Position numbers and translations under genes: made by a program. The notes beneath the pieces were generated by a model. It saw only the letters and a program-made list of their open reading frames with translations, had not been told where the DNA came from and did not search any database. Positions 44,498 to 53,531 of a stretch of DNA of 64,000 nucleotides are shown piece by piece. Source of the stretch: Planococcus sp. CPCC 101016 (lineage in GTDB: Bacteria; Bacillota; Bacilli; Bacillales_A; Planococcaceae); NCBI RefSeq assembly GCF_007859295.1, contig NZ_VOHB01000003.1, positions 124,001-188,000 of the forward strand. Reading direction: 5' to 3'. The first letter of the stretch is position 1. Each line of letters starts with the position of its first letter.

Positions 44498-44980
44498 TCA
44501 GACGATTAAATCATTTTCCGCTTTCATCCTGATGGCATCCTGCAATAACTTTTGGAGGACAGCTGCAAAGACCGCGACCACCAGCGAAGCAAAAATAACG
44601 ACAATTCCAATCAATATGCCTGGAGCATCATCAGCTTTTGTCAATAAATACAAAAATGGCAACTTAATAATGTACACAATGATGATGGTTATCGCGCAAT
44701 ATTTTATTGTCTTCAAGGCTTTTACCGAGAGATCTGAAAAGGCTTGGTTTCGGTCGATATAGCTTAGAAGCTTCAAGGTCTGATACAACGCGATGAAAAA
44801 GGGAACCATCGCTATATACATGCCAACCAGTAAAGGATATTGCAGTTTTTCCAGTTCAGGCAGAGCCCAGTAAGGAGAATTCGGATCAAACCGGGATAAA
44901 CCATAAATACATCCGGCCAGTGCCGGCAATCCCATAAGAATAATGACAGTCTTTAAGAAAAGAGTAGAACTTCGGCTCAT
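44498..44980 (-). CDS. DUF2975 membrane protein
   Basis: 160 residues from the ATG at 44980 (GAGGTGC upstream). Four hydrophobic segments in the DUF2975 order: an N-terminal helix, a loop with the Tyr-Trp pair, LLSYIDRNQAFSDLSVKALK between helices 2 and 3, and a conserved C-terminal helix running into AVLQKLLQDAIRMKAENDLIV. This family is usually followed at once by a small XRE regulator of the YozG type; none is present here. Function unknown. Confidence 0.82.
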   Translation of the reverse strand: MSRSSTLFLKTVIILMGLPALAGCIYGLSRFDPNSPYWALPELEKLQYPLLVGMYIAMVPFFIALYQTLKLLSYIDRNQAFSDLSVKALKTIKYCAITIIIVYIIKLPFLYLLTKADDAPGILIGIVVIFASLVVAVFAAVLQKLLQDAIRMKAENDLIV

Positions 44981-45101
44981 AAAAAGCACCTCACTTATTT
45001 ATTGTTGTCTTCATAATAACTTCTATTTTATCGAATTACAATAAATAAATGTTGATTAAAGGCATTAAATTATTGCGAGATGTCCTAACCACCCTTTTTC
45101 A

Positions 45102-45152
45102 CAATTAAAAAAGCATTTCCGCCCCCTAATTGGATGGACGAAAATGCTTTTA
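45102..45152 (-). terminator. Intrinsic terminator of M14 peptidase gene
   Basis: AAAAGCATTTTCG/CGGAAATGCTTTT arms with T-run on the minus strand. Confidence 0.78.
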
Positions 45153-45190
45153 AGTCATTTTTAATTCTTAGAAAATTTGATGGCCAATTC

Positions 45191-47926
45191 TTACTGTTTT
45201 TTGCCTTTGCTGGTTTCAACAGGCACTTGAACACGTACCGCATCGTAGATTGAGTTAGCCAACAATCGATACGAATGCTCCGTGTGGGCACGGAAAGCCA
45301 AGTCATTGGCAAATAGTGTATACGTAGTCTCACTGTTATCTACTGTAATTGCCATTGTTTGGCCGCGGGCTTTTTCATGTTGCGGCCACCAGCCGGCAAT
45401 GTAGAAATCATCGCTGTCCTGGAAGCTCGCCAATACTTCGGCACCTTCAGGAACACTTGAAATCCAAGAACCGGTCGTTACATATAAGTTTTCCTGCTGT
45501 TCATAACCAGCAGTCAACAGATTTTCAGCTACTGTGGCTTTTACAAGACCTTCATGTCGAGCTCCCGTATTGCCGATTGCAAAGCCTGGAAGCAATCCGC
45601 TTTCACTGACCGCCTTCAATGCAGGTGCCCCGATGCCGACATACGTTTTACCGCTCACTTGCTGAGCGTTAAATGTGTTGGTATCGCTGACAATGACATC
45701 CGCATTCGCCGGATCAACCAATTCAAAGCCAAGCTGACGCAATGAGAAATTCAATTGCGCAGAACCGGTTGCTGCAACACGTGGCTGCTCCAAAACTTCA
45801 ACAGCGGCATTCTTCCCGTTGCCAAAAGACTGGGCTTCAAAATAATAATCGTCTGCATACGGACGCAAATCATTTGTGGCAACTACATAATCGCCAGCTT
45901 CCGCTTTCCCGATGCTCTCTGTCAGTACTTCCACCTTCTTGCCTTCAGCAAGCAAGGCATTAACGACACGAACTGCGTCATTGGTCGAGTTTTCCAGAAT
46001 TTGTTTAGGCGGATTTCCTTGAATATTGCTTGTTGGAATGACTACTTCAGATACTTCCTTGGTCTTGCCATCAAACAGGCCTTCCTCACGAACTTCCACA
46101 AGGTCGAACCCTCTCAAATCCGAAAAGTTGACGACGATCGGGTCGTACATTGCATCCCAATCCGATACATCGTCTCCTTTATACAACATGGCGTTTGCCA
46201 AGCCGCGTTTTGCCTGATGCATCGGTACGATGAAGGTTCCTTTCGGATACGTTACACCGTCAATAGCTGTCGGCTTGGTTGTCTTCTCGACTTCCACACC
46301 GTTGCGGATCAAGTACTCCGCCATGTTATAAGCTTCCAACACATTTTTTTGCGTTTTGGAATCTGCCGGAATGACGTAATAATCCGGGAAGAAGTTTTCA
46401 TTGCCGTCACGGATGCGGCCAATCGACTCTCCTTTTGCGTTGACCAAATGCTCATCAACAGCCCGGTTATCTTCTCCATTGACTCCACGTTTGAAAATCT
46501 CCAACTGTTCTTTGTACAATTCATCTTTGTTGTCGTGCACATATTTTGCTGCACCCAATCCGCTGCCCACTAAGGCGTTGTATGAATCCTGACTGAGCGT
46601 TGGCACTTCGATTGTGTGGCCAAGCGCTCCATGAAGCATGCCATACATTGCTGTGTATGCCGGCGTCATGTCATCCCAACCAGATCCATATCCTTCTTTG
46701 GCAATAAAATAAGAAGTCAGATTTGAGTTGGCAATTCCCGCATTGCCCAAAGCGTGTGCTTGTTCCATCATATTGCCGATCAACAAATCATATTCGAAAT
46801 TCGGGTTATGCGGCGGTGTCGCTGGTTCAATCAAAAACCCTTCGACATAGCCATGAAAATCAATGAAAGATAAAGGTGTCCATTGTGCCACCACTTCATT
46901 CACTTGCTGCGTTTCCAACTGCGTCTGGTAAGCATTATCCCGGTTCAAGTCAAAGCCTTCACCATTTGCACGTGTATTGGCCGCTCTGCCATCCGGGTTG
47001 CTCGTGAACATGTATAAGAAAATTGCATCGTCCAAGACATCGTCCACGTCTAGGGTTTCAGCAACTTCTGTCGTACCGTCTGTATTCTTGAAGGTAATTT
47101 CTTCTTCGAGTGCAAACTTCTCAAGCAGTTCAACTTGAACATCCACACCTTCCACTTCATCCGGGTGGATATTGTTGAACCAGATCGGAACCTGATAATC
47201 TTCCATGGAGCCACTTTCAAGCTTTTCAATTAGGCTTTCCGGATCATCCAAAGCAGTCGGCAGTGTTTCGTTTAGATATGTATCCACTGCCTCTTCATCT
47301 CTTGCAAGAATGACAAAATGAATATCGCGTCCTTGAGAGGTTTCTCCCACTTTCTGATATTCAAGATACCGATCGTTTTCCTCGTCTGCTTCAGCAGCTT
47401 CGAAAATTTCATCGATCGCCGGTTTTAGTTCATCGTAGACTTTAAATTCGTCGTAGACATTCCACTCAACGGTTGCAGCTGCTTTAGCGCCGCTCGCTGA
47501 ATCGATCATGGCCAATTCGTAGTCGCCAATGAATTGCTGATATTGTGTGCGGATCGTACGGTTTGATAAATCTCCAGTTCCATAAGGCAATCCGAATTCC
47601 AATGTTGCTTTGATTTCCGTTGTGCCTTCTACAAATGCTGGTCCTTCAACAACGGTAATAAAAGGGGCGCCATCGTAATTAGTGCCTGACGTCCAGGTTT
47701 TCCATTCGGATAAGGGTTTCCCACCAAATTGAAACTGGATGTTAGTTAAATCTACGCCTTCTCCTAAATCAGCAGTAATTTCTACGGTACGTGCTTCCGT
47801 CATCGAAAATACGGTTTGACTGAGCTCCAATTCCGTTGCCTGATCTGTCTCAACAGCAGCTATCGATGGAACCAATAATGACAACATCAAGACGACTGCT
47901 GCCAAACTCGAATACACCTTTTTCAT
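45191..47926 (-). CDS. Secreted M14-family zinc carboxypeptidase
   Basis: 911 residues with a signal peptide (MKKVYSSLAAVVLMLSLLVP). The first 150 residues look like a beta-sandwich; the M14 domain runs from about 160 to 480. Zinc ligands His254 and Glu257 in NNIHPDEVEG and His358 in DFHGY; Arg in NPDGR and FDLNRDN; catalytic Glu440 in GHTIEVP. The last 430 residues have no clear family and may bind substrate or wall. Extracellular, probably takes peptides apart for nutrition. The ribosome site is AAAGGATGG. Monocistronic. Confidence 0.9.
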   Translation of the reverse strand: MKKVYSSLAAVVLMLSLLVPSIAAVETDQATELELSQTVFSMTEARTVEITADLGEGVDLTNIQFQFGGKPLSEWKTWTSGTNYDGAPFITVVEGPAFVEGTTEIKATLEFGLPYGTGDLSNRTIRTQYQQFIGDYELAMIDSASGAKAAATVEWNVYDEFKVYDELKPAIDEIFEAAEADEENDRYLEYQKVGETSQGRDIHFVILARDEEAVDTYLNETLPTALDDPESLIEKLESGSMEDYQVPIWFNNIHPDEVEGVDVQVELLEKFALEEEITFKNTDGTTEVAETLDVDDVLDDAIFLYMFTSNPDGRAANTRANGEGFDLNRDNAYQTQLETQQVNEVVAQWTPLSFIDFHGYVEGFLIEPATPPHNPNFEYDLLIGNMMEQAHALGNAGIANSNLTSYFIAKEGYGSGWDDMTPAYTAMYGMLHGALGHTIEVPTLSQDSYNALVGSGLGAAKYVHDNKDELYKEQLEIFKRGVNGEDNRAVDEHLVNAKGESIGRIRDGNENFFPDYYVIPADSKTQKNVLEAYNMAEYLIRNGVEVEKTTKPTAIDGVTYPKGTFIVPMHQAKRGLANAMLYKGDDVSDWDAMYDPIVVNFSDLRGFDLVEVREEGLFDGKTKEVSEVVIPTSNIQGNPPKQILENSTNDAVRVVNALLAEGKKVEVLTESIGKAEAGDYVVATNDLRPYADDYYFEAQSFGNGKNAAVEVLEQPRVAATGSAQLNFSLRQLGFELVDPANADVIVSDTNTFNAQQVSGKTYVGIGAPALKAVSESGLLPGFAIGNTGARHEGLVKATVAENLLTAGYEQQENLYVTTGSWISSVPEGAEVLASFQDSDDFYIAGWWPQHEKARGQTMAITVDNSETTYTLFANDLAFRAHTEHSYRLLANSIYDAVRVQVPVETSKGKKQ

Positions 47927-48122
47927 TCATTCACCCATCCTTTCAAATTTTAGTTGTGCTTTCACTTCCCAATATAACAGAATATTTCGTTTACCGAAGG
48001 GCTCATTCTCCTATTTTTAAAAGTCAGTACTTTCTTCCAATTTTCCAGTCGATTTTCCCTGCAAAATATAGGGTAATAGTCACTCGAATAAAAACAGAAA
48101 ACGGGACATTTCAGTCTAGCCA

Positions 48123-48160
48123 TAAAAAAGCACGAACTTTTGAAAAACAAAAGTTCGTGC
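48123..48160 (-). terminator. Intrinsic terminator of nucleosidase gene
   Basis: Perfect 13-bp stem GCACGAACTTTTG/CAAAAGTTCGTGC with 5-nt loop and T-run on the minus strand. Confidence 0.95.
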
Positions 48161-48173
48161 AGGACGGGATAAT

Positions 48174-49085
48174 TTATTTGCTTTTTAAAGAAGCAATATA
48201 CTCTTTCACGACTTCGTACACATATTCTTGATTCGCGGCTGCAGTGTCTGCATTATACGCACCATCGTTGGTTTTATTGTTCGAAAGGATTCGGATTGCT
48301 AAAAAGGGTACGTCATACGCTTTTGATATCATCGCTGCAGATGCCGATTCCATTTCTTCCACTGACGTACCGAAGTTGTCATGGAACCAATTGATGCGGT
48401 CCACTTCATTATTCCAGACGTCCGCTGAACCGATTGTCCCTTCGACGACTTTGCCTTTCGTGTAACTATCCTTCACGGCGTTCGCAGCAGCCAGAAGTTC
48501 AGCATCGCCTTCGTAATAACGAGCTTTTTCAGCATTTGGGTCTTCCCCTGCGCTTCCTTCAGAAGCCATGACGTCCATCGGCTTCCATTCTGTTGCTTCA
48601 ATTCCTTCACCTTCTGCGCGGTCTCCCGTTTTCATCGAACCGATATTCACCGTTCTTTCGCCAAGAACAATATCGAACACATTCAATTTCGGATCATGTC
48701 CGCCTGATGTTCCCTGATTGATGATGGCTGCAGGGTTGTATTTTTCAATAGCGATCGCCGTAGCAGCTGCTGTATTTTCCATGCCTTTGCCTGTTTTTGA
48801 AACAATGACCGGATATCCTTCCACGGTTCCGACGTGAAAAATATATGTCGATCCTGATTCTTCTATCTCAACATCTTCCAGGCGAGCAGCAAAGTTTTCG
48901 GCTTCAATCGGCATCGGCCCCTGGATTAGGATTGGGCGTTTTGTTTCTTCAGTCTTTTCTTTTTCTTCTGTCGCTTTAGCTTCACCTGCTGAACTGCATC
49001 CAGCCAGCACCGCCAATAACAACATGACCATAATGGATAATAAAATACGCTTGCTGGATCCTGTCTTCGTTTGCATCTTTTTCAT
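48174..49085 (-). CDS. Lipoprotein nucleoside hydrolase/phosphorylase (MTAN/PNP superfamily)
   Basis: 303 residues. Lipobox LAGC (Cys30) then a Glu/Lys/Thr linker, so the enzyme is anchored outside the membrane. The PNP/UDP superfamily-1 domain follows (50-300). Compared with E. coli MTA/SAH nucleosidase: general-acid Glu12 is Glu61 (GPMPIE), ribose-binding Glu174 is Glu246 (EMES), INQGTSGGHDP is the GSAGG loop. The catalytic Asp197 is Asn269 (ILSN). Asn at the corresponding base-contact position is found in trimeric PNPs that prefer inosine and guanosine. A guanine-type riboswitch controls it. Best reading: extracellular 6-oxopurine nucleoside cleavage, not MTA/SAH recycling. AAGGAGG before the ATG. 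Confidence 0.8.
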   Translation of the reverse strand: MKKMQTKTGSSKRILLSIMVMLLLAVLAGCSSAGEAKATEEKEKTEETKRPILIQGPMPIEAENFAARLEDVEIEESGSTYIFHVGTVEGYPVIVSKTGKGMENTAAATAIAIEKYNPAAIINQGTSGGHDPKLNVFDIVLGERTVNIGSMKTGDRAEGEGIEATEWKPMDVMASEGSAGEDPNAEKARYYEGDAELLAAANAVKDSYTKGKVVEGTIGSADVWNNEVDRINWFHDNFGTSVEEMESASAAMISKAYDVPFLAIRILSNNKTNDGAYNADTAAANQEYVYEVVKEYIASLKSK

Positions 49086-49125
49086 GTGAATTTCCTCCTT
49101 GATGTTTGCTCAACGGCAATGGAGC

Positions 49126-49338
49126 GAAAGAAAAAGCCCCTAAAACGGCACAAAGGTTTCTACCTTTCTGACATTTGGGAGCCAAAGTATAAAATGAATG
49201 AGGAGAGCTGATACACACGCCAAGCATTCAAAAACTGCTGGCTGAAAAACGACTAACCAGAAACTTTGGCTCGTAGTCCGGTTCTTTGCTGGGAACCTGG
49301 TAGAAACACTCGGACCGTATTACCGAGTTTATACGAGC
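49126..49338 (-). promoter_or_regulatory. Purine riboswitch, guanine type, with terminator platform
   Basis: Minus strand. Aptamer 49338-49269: P1 GCTCGTA/TACGAGC, P2 ACTCGG/CCGAGT, conserved J2/3 TTTCTACC, P3 AGGTTC/GAACC(G), J3/1 GGACTACGAG. The specificity base is C (GACTACG), as in the xpt guanine aptamer. The 3' P1 strand overlaps 49263-49272, which is perfectly complementary to 49179-49188 (antiterminator, 10 bp). That segment also borders the arm GCTCC (near 49178-49182) of a terminator with GGGGC (49136-49140) followed by TTTTTCTTT and containing an inner hairpin AAAGGT/ACCTTT. Ligand-bound P1 would favour termination, so guanine excess should switch the gene off. Confidence 0.9.
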
Positions 49339-49365
49339 GATATGTTGTTTGTCTGTCACTTGGCA

Positions 49366-49394
49366 ACTATAGCAAACGCAATACTGCAGGTCAA
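49366..49394 (-). promoter_or_regulatory. SigA promoter of the riboswitch-nucleosidase unit
   Basis: On the minus strand TTGACC (49389-49394), 17 bp, TATAGT (49366-49371); transcription would start near 49358, just before the aptamer. Confidence 0.8.
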
Positions 49395-49397
49395 TAA

Positions 49398-49441
49398 AAA
49401 AACGAACATTAAACCTTAAGTAATGGTTGAATGTTCGTTTA
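49398..49441 (-). terminator. Intrinsic terminator of VWA gene
   Basis: AAACGAACATT/AATGTTCGTTT arms with an inner AACC/GGTT pairing, then a T-run on the minus strand. Confidence 0.88.
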
Positions 49442-49469
49442 AATAGGATATAAAGTTTAGTTTTACACT

Positions 49470-50843
49470 TCAGTAAGCATAATCTTCTTCTTTTTCCTTA
49501 TTCGTTTCTTTCACTTTCTTATCCAGTTGCTCATATATATCTTTACGGATGGCGTCTTTCCGTTCTTTTTCCTGTCTGAAGTATTGAGTGAGGGTTTCAT
49601 GTCTGATGTTTGCCAATTTGTTGTACTGATCGACCGCCTCATCGTCTTTGAATTTCCCAAACTCCGTCAGCTTATACTGCAGGCTATGCATTTTATTGTT
49701 TTCAGCCAGGGATTTACCGTAGATTTCATTATTGTATCTCAATAAGTCTCCGGCAATATCGTTGCTTTGCTGGAGGATTTCCAAATACCGGTCATTTCCC
49801 CATTCCAGCCATTCCCAGTACAGGCGACTGTACTCCTGTTTGAGATACTCATTCAAATCACTTTCTGAGTAGACGGACTTATATTGTCCATTCCCAGCTT
49901 TCGCTACAGCTTCCAGCTGAGCCTGGCCTTCATTATCGACATCAAAGCCGATAATGTTCACTTCGGCCCGGATATCGGACCCAGTCAATGAAGCGGCAGC
50001 AGAAACTGGATCGCCGCCACAAGTTTCAACGCCGTCGCTGACCACATAGATTACATTACGGACATTCTCGCCTTTTTGTTCCTTTAAATCTTGTTCAGCA
50101 GCTTCAATAGCCCCTGCTAAAGGTGTCCAACCTGATGGAGCAAACTGGTCCAAGGATTTGCTGAAGGCCTGCTCATCATAGGCACCCAGATTATAGACTA
50201 CATCATTGCTGTTGCAGGACATTTCCTTGTCCGTATTTGTGCCGGTCCCTTCATGTCCGTAAACCCGAAGCATGACGTTGGCCCCCTCCGGCAAGTCCGC
50301 GGCATATGTCTGCACCGCATTTTTGGCCAGTTCCATCTTTTCACCGCCCGATACTTGCCCTGCCATGCTTCCACTTGAATCGAGCAGAATTGCGACATTG
50401 ACCGTTTCCTCTTCAGGCAAGTTGATGCTGTCTTCCGGAGTGGAAGAATCCATGGTGATTACGGGATCAATGGCCTCAAACTTCTCTGCAGCTTCTTCAA
50501 TATCCGCGGCCACCAGGGATACTGCAAAGGAATAAGCTTCCTCTCCCGACATCCCTTCAGGTGCTGCTTCCAGTTCTTCCTGCAGCTCTTCTTTTTGCTG
50601 ATCCGTCATTTGTTGAATATTGTATTTGCCCTTCTCTTTCACAATCTCTTCTACATTATGTACAGCCGCTACCGGTTTCTCAGGTTCTGCCGCCTTTTTT
50701 TCTGCAACCGTTTCTTCTTCAGCTGGTTGCTCTTGCTCGGCCTCCGGCACTTTTGCTGCATCAGCATCTTCATTATCGGAACATCCCGTAAGTATCGCGG
50801 CGGATAAAAAGCTAGCCAACATGAATCCATTCAATTTCTTCAT
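49470..50843 (-). CDS. VWA-domain lipoprotein
   Basis: 457 residues from the ATG at 50843; a GTG four codons upstream overlaps the GGAG site. Lipobox LTGC, a long Glu/Ala/Pro-rich linker (about 25-65), then a VWA domain with intact MIDAS: DSSGSM, Thr in GWTPLAGA and Asp in VVSDGVETCGGDP. The C-terminal 120 residues are a highly charged helical region ending in Lys/Glu-rich sequence. Resembles B. subtilis YwmC/YwmD in being a secreted VWA protein. Probably binds a metal-dependent surface ligand. Separated from the gene upstream by a hairpin (50885-50902). Confidence 0.87.
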   Translation of the reverse strand: MKKLNGFMLASFLSAAILTGCSDNEDADAAKVPEAEQEQPAEEETVAEKKAAEPEKPVAAVHNVEEIVKEKGKYNIQQMTDQQKEELQEELEAAPEGMSGEEAYSFAVSLVAADIEEAAEKFEAIDPVITMDSSTPEDSINLPEEETVNVAILLDSSGSMAGQVSGGEKMELAKNAVQTYAADLPEGANVMLRVYGHEGTGTNTDKEMSCNSNDVVYNLGAYDEQAFSKSLDQFAPSGWTPLAGAIEAAEQDLKEQKGENVRNVIYVVSDGVETCGGDPVSAAASLTGSDIRAEVNIIGFDVDNEGQAQLEAVAKAGNGQYKSVYSESDLNEYLKQEYSRLYWEWLEWGNDRYLEILQQSNDIAGDLLRYNNEIYGKSLAENNKMHSLQYKLTEFGKFKDDEAVDQYNKLANIRHETLTQYFRQEKERKDAIRKDIYEQLDKKVKETNKEKEEDYAY

Positions 50844-50935
50844 AAAGCATTTCACTCCATTCGTCTTTCTTTTATTAGTTTACGCCTCTTTCCATAAAGA
50901 GGTTTCGTTTTTACAGTAACTTGGAATAAATAAAT

Positions 50936-50974
50936 AGCCATACCCTCCATCCAGTTCAATGGTCGGGTATGGCT
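50936..50974 (-). terminator. Intrinsic terminator of SRPBCC gene
   Basis: AGCCATACCC (50936-50945) with GGGTATGGCT (50965-50974), then ATTTATTT on the minus strand. Confidence 0.82.
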
Positions 50975-50983
50975 TATATAGCG

Positions 50984-51430
50984 TTAATCTGTCTCACAAA
51001 TATCTTTTAGGTTTTTCATGGTCTGTTCGGCTGAATTGTCCATCAGCTTTTTCACGATCAGCTTATTGGCGACTTTCCCCAACACGCTGCCCGGCAATTC
51101 ATATTCCATTTCAAACTTGACCTCTGTCCCGGTTCCTTCAGTATTATAAGTCCAAGACTGCTTTGAATTGACGGCTCCGCTGATGTGGCCATCCCAAAAG
51201 CAACTATTGCCTTCGCGGGATTTTTCTATAACTTCCAGCGAAATGGGCAGTTGCATCCCCAGCAAAGCATATTTCATGTCCATGGTTGTCCCGGCTTCGC
51301 CTTCCCCTTTTAAATTCTCCGGTTCTGAAAGACCCGCATACCATTGGTACCAATAAACAGGATTTGTCGCATAATTAAAAACTTCCGTAACCGGCCGATC
51401 GATCACGATACTCTTTCGAATAGTCCACAT
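50984..51430 (-). CDS. SRPBCC-family protein (polyketide cyclase-like)
   Basis: 148 residues from the ATG at 51430 behind GAGGAGGAG; the frame runs 24 codons further without a ribosome site. Begins MWTIRKSIVIDRPVTEVFNY, the usual first strand and helix of SRPBCC/Polyketide_cyc2, and ends in the long C-terminal helix KKLMDNSAEQTMKNLKDICE. Ligand unknown. Monocistronic. The 300 bp upstream to 51733 holds no recognised signal. Confidence 0.82.
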   Translation of the reverse strand: MWTIRKSIVIDRPVTEVFNYATNPVYWYQWYAGLSEPENLKGEGEAGTTMDMKYALLGMQLPISLEVIEKSREGNSCFWDGHISGAVNSKQSWTYNTEGTGTEVKFEMEYELPGSVLGKVANKLIVKKLMDNSAEQTMKNLKDICETD

Positions 51431-51732
51431 GCTTTTCTCCTCCTCAGTATACGGATTATCACCTTTTGGGCCATGTCCGCTGTTTTCCAGGGATGCACTC
51501 AATTTCTGTTTGCTTTATGTAGGTTCATCTTATTCCCCTTTCAGAATATTGTAAAAGAAAGGTACTTGTGCCGACCGAAACTATTGCTTTCAAGGATTGG
51601 TATTTCACCAACCAGCTTCGTGGAATTAACTGCTTTCCCGTATTTGCAATAGAGCTGTTTTTCATTCGGCTTAAAAAAGCCCTCCAGCGCATCCGCTGGC
51701 AACTGAAGCCGCCGATGCGCAGAGAGCATATA

Positions 51733-52605
51733 TCATTCCTGGCGCTTCTTCACCGGAATCCAGATTTCACTATAGATCTTTTGCAAATCCGACATATCGC
51801 CATTGAAGGAAATTTCGGGTCCCTCGATCAGTTCGTAGTTTGATGAAGGCAGCCAGTCCGAAAAAATCTTCCCCCAGGTGTCCTGCAGCTGTTGTGGAAA
51901 CGGGCCTTCCATACTGAAAATCGCCCAGCTTCCCGCCGGCACTTCGACGACATCAAAGGCTTCAAAATTGGCCTCTAAAGTCGTAATCGATCCGACCAGA
52001 TGATCCAGCTGGCCTTTCTCCTCTAAGCGCCCATCATCAAAGTTAAGCGATGCATTGACTACGGTCTGGACGTCCGTATTACGCCATTGCTGCAGTTGCC
52101 CGCGCTGTTCGGCAGTGATGGACTGCGCCATCTTCATGATTTCCGGATTGGGCCCTTCGAAAACGATGGGCACGCGTTTTTTGATTCCCACCAATTTAAA
52201 GGCGTCTTTTTCTGCGATGCGGTATTCCATATCCATTCCTCCTTGAATCGTCAATTGGAAAGTCAGGCGTGGAAATGCTTTAAAGCGATCGCTGTTTTTC
52301 ACTTCCGATGGACTCATGCCAGACCACTCACGGAACGCCCGGCTGAAGCCGTCTGCCGAGTCATAGCCGTATTTGACGGCTACATCCAACACTCTTTGTT
52401 CCCGCTGCAGATCGATAGCAGCCTGTGACAATCGCCGGCTGCGGATATAGCTGCTCAATCCCATGCCAGACAAATACGAAAACATTTTCCGGAAATGAAA
52501 TTCCGACACGCCGGCAATTGCCGCTATTTTACTGAAATCGATTTCTCCATCCAGGTGGTCTTCGATATAGCGCAACGCTTCATTCATATCCTTCAGCATA
52601 TCCAT
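51733..52605 (-). CDS. AraC-family regulator with GyrI-like effector domain
   Basis: 290 residues from the ATG at 52605 (AAAGGAGGG upstream). Residues 1-105 hold two helix-turn-helix motifs: FSKIAAIAGVSEFHFRKMFS and VLDVAVKYGYDSADGFSRAF. Residues 125-285 are a GyrI-like/AraC_E_bind small-molecule domain (FKLVGIKKRVP, VEVPAGSWAIFSMEGPFP, EIWIPVKK). This is the Rob/SoxS-like multidrug-sensing design common in Bacillota. Its targets are not evident; no efflux gene lies beside it. Confidence 0.92.
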   Translation of the reverse strand: MDMLKDMNEALRYIEDHLDGEIDFSKIAAIAGVSEFHFRKMFSYLSGMGLSSYIRSRRLSQAAIDLQREQRVLDVAVKYGYDSADGFSRAFREWSGMSPSEVKNSDRFKAFPRLTFQLTIQGGMDMEYRIAEKDAFKLVGIKKRVPIVFEGPNPEIMKMAQSITAEQRGQLQQWRNTDVQTVVNASLNFDDGRLEEKGQLDHLVGSITTLEANFEAFDVVEVPAGSWAIFSMEGPFPQQLQDTWGKIFSDWLPSSNYELIEGPEISFNGDMSDLQKIYSEIWIPVKKRQE

Positions 52606-52739
52606 GCATAACCCTCCTTTCTCTTTCAATTCTAAGCGGAATAAAACCGGCGCATCCGATTTTTACTGTACGGAAATCGTCGTCTCACTCAGGTTCCGTA
52701 TATTTTTTCACAGCCTGAGATCATTTCAGGAATTTCACA

Positions 52740-53417
52740 CTATTTCCAATAACTCATCTGCTTCGAGACGATTTTCATGAACTCATCAAAAGAAGACGAG
52801 TACCGGTTCCAATGATGGTACCATTTCCGGATAGTATCCAATAGCCAGTACGGCATCGGTTTGCCATCGATGAGCGGATAATATTCTTCGTAGGCTTTTT
52901 TCAAATGCTCCCATCTAAAATCATTGCCCAGTTTTATATATTCCGAGACATCCAGAAGCTTCGCCCGCCCGTCTTGCAACAAAATATTCTTCAAATGGAT
53001 ATCCCGTGGATTTAACCCGATTTGCCGAATATAATTCCTGGCCTCTTCTACATCTTCCATCACCTGTTCCGGAACATGTACTCCCTGCAGCAGACAATCG
53101 AACAGGGTTAGGCCTTCTTCATACTTAATCACCAGCAATCGGTCAGTTAGACCATAACAGCTGGAGAAGTATTGGGACGAACCGATCTGTGCATAAACCT
53201 TCGCTTCCGCTTCGAGCTTTTCTTCTTTTCCTCTCGCATAAAGCTTAAAAGCATATTCCGGAGAATCCAAAAATTGAAACACCGCTGCGTCTGTCCCGAC
53301 CCCGATGCAGCGAAACCCATCGGCTATTCCTTCTATGCTGACCGGTTCATTGTCCGGATTGGCTATAATGTCAACAGCTGATAGTAACTCTGCTATCTCT
53401 TGCCATGATCGCTTCAT
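52740..53417 (-). CDS. Small Ser/Thr kinase-like protein
   Basis: 225 residues. Eukaryotic-type kinase elements: nucleotide loop GVGTDAAVF, Lys in YAFKLYARG, Glu helix KLEAEAKVY, catalytic loop NPRDIHLKNIL (RD pair with Asn) and LLDVSEY, where the DFG motif reads DVS. The length is at the short end, lacking most of the C-lobe, as in B. subtilis YrzF/YbdM-type kinases. Substrate may be protein or small molecule. AAGGAG upstream. Monocistronic. Confidence 0.78.
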   Translation of the reverse strand: MKRSWQEIAELLSAVDIIANPDNEPVSIEGIADGFRCIGVGTDAAVFQFLDSPEYAFKLYARGKEEKLEAEAKVYAQIGSSQYFSSCYGLTDRLLVIKYEEGLTLFDCLLQGVHVPEQVMEDVEEARNYIRQIGLNPRDIHLKNILLQDGRAKLLDVSEYIKLGNDFRWEHLKKAYEEYYPLIDGKPMPYWLLDTIRKWYHHWNRYSSSFDEFMKIVSKQMSYWK

Positions 53418-53496
53418 AACAACTCTCCTTCATTACTTACTAGTAGTTTGTATTTGACGAACTTTTCCGCGAGAAGATCCTCAATGACTAAAATAT

Positions 53497-53525
53497 TGAC
53501 AGATGCTCGAATATCCTCTATTGTT
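53497..53525 (+). promoter_or_regulatory. SigA-type promoter of a candidate small RNA
   Basis: Perfect TTGACA (53497-53502), 17 bp, TATTGT (53520-53525), on the plus strand in a region whose flanking genes are both on the minus strand. Confidence 0.65.
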
Positions 53526-53531
53526 AACTAC

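Noticed and set aside
45755..46573. 272-codon plus-strand frame
   Set aside because: Lies antisense inside the M14 peptidase gene, no ribosome site, odd composition (Cys and His rich).
48174..49085. Simple annotation as MTA/SAH nucleosidase with a SAM- or adenine-responsive leader
   Set aside because: The leader is a purine, not SAM, aptamer, the specificity base is C rather than U, and the catalytic Asp is Asn.
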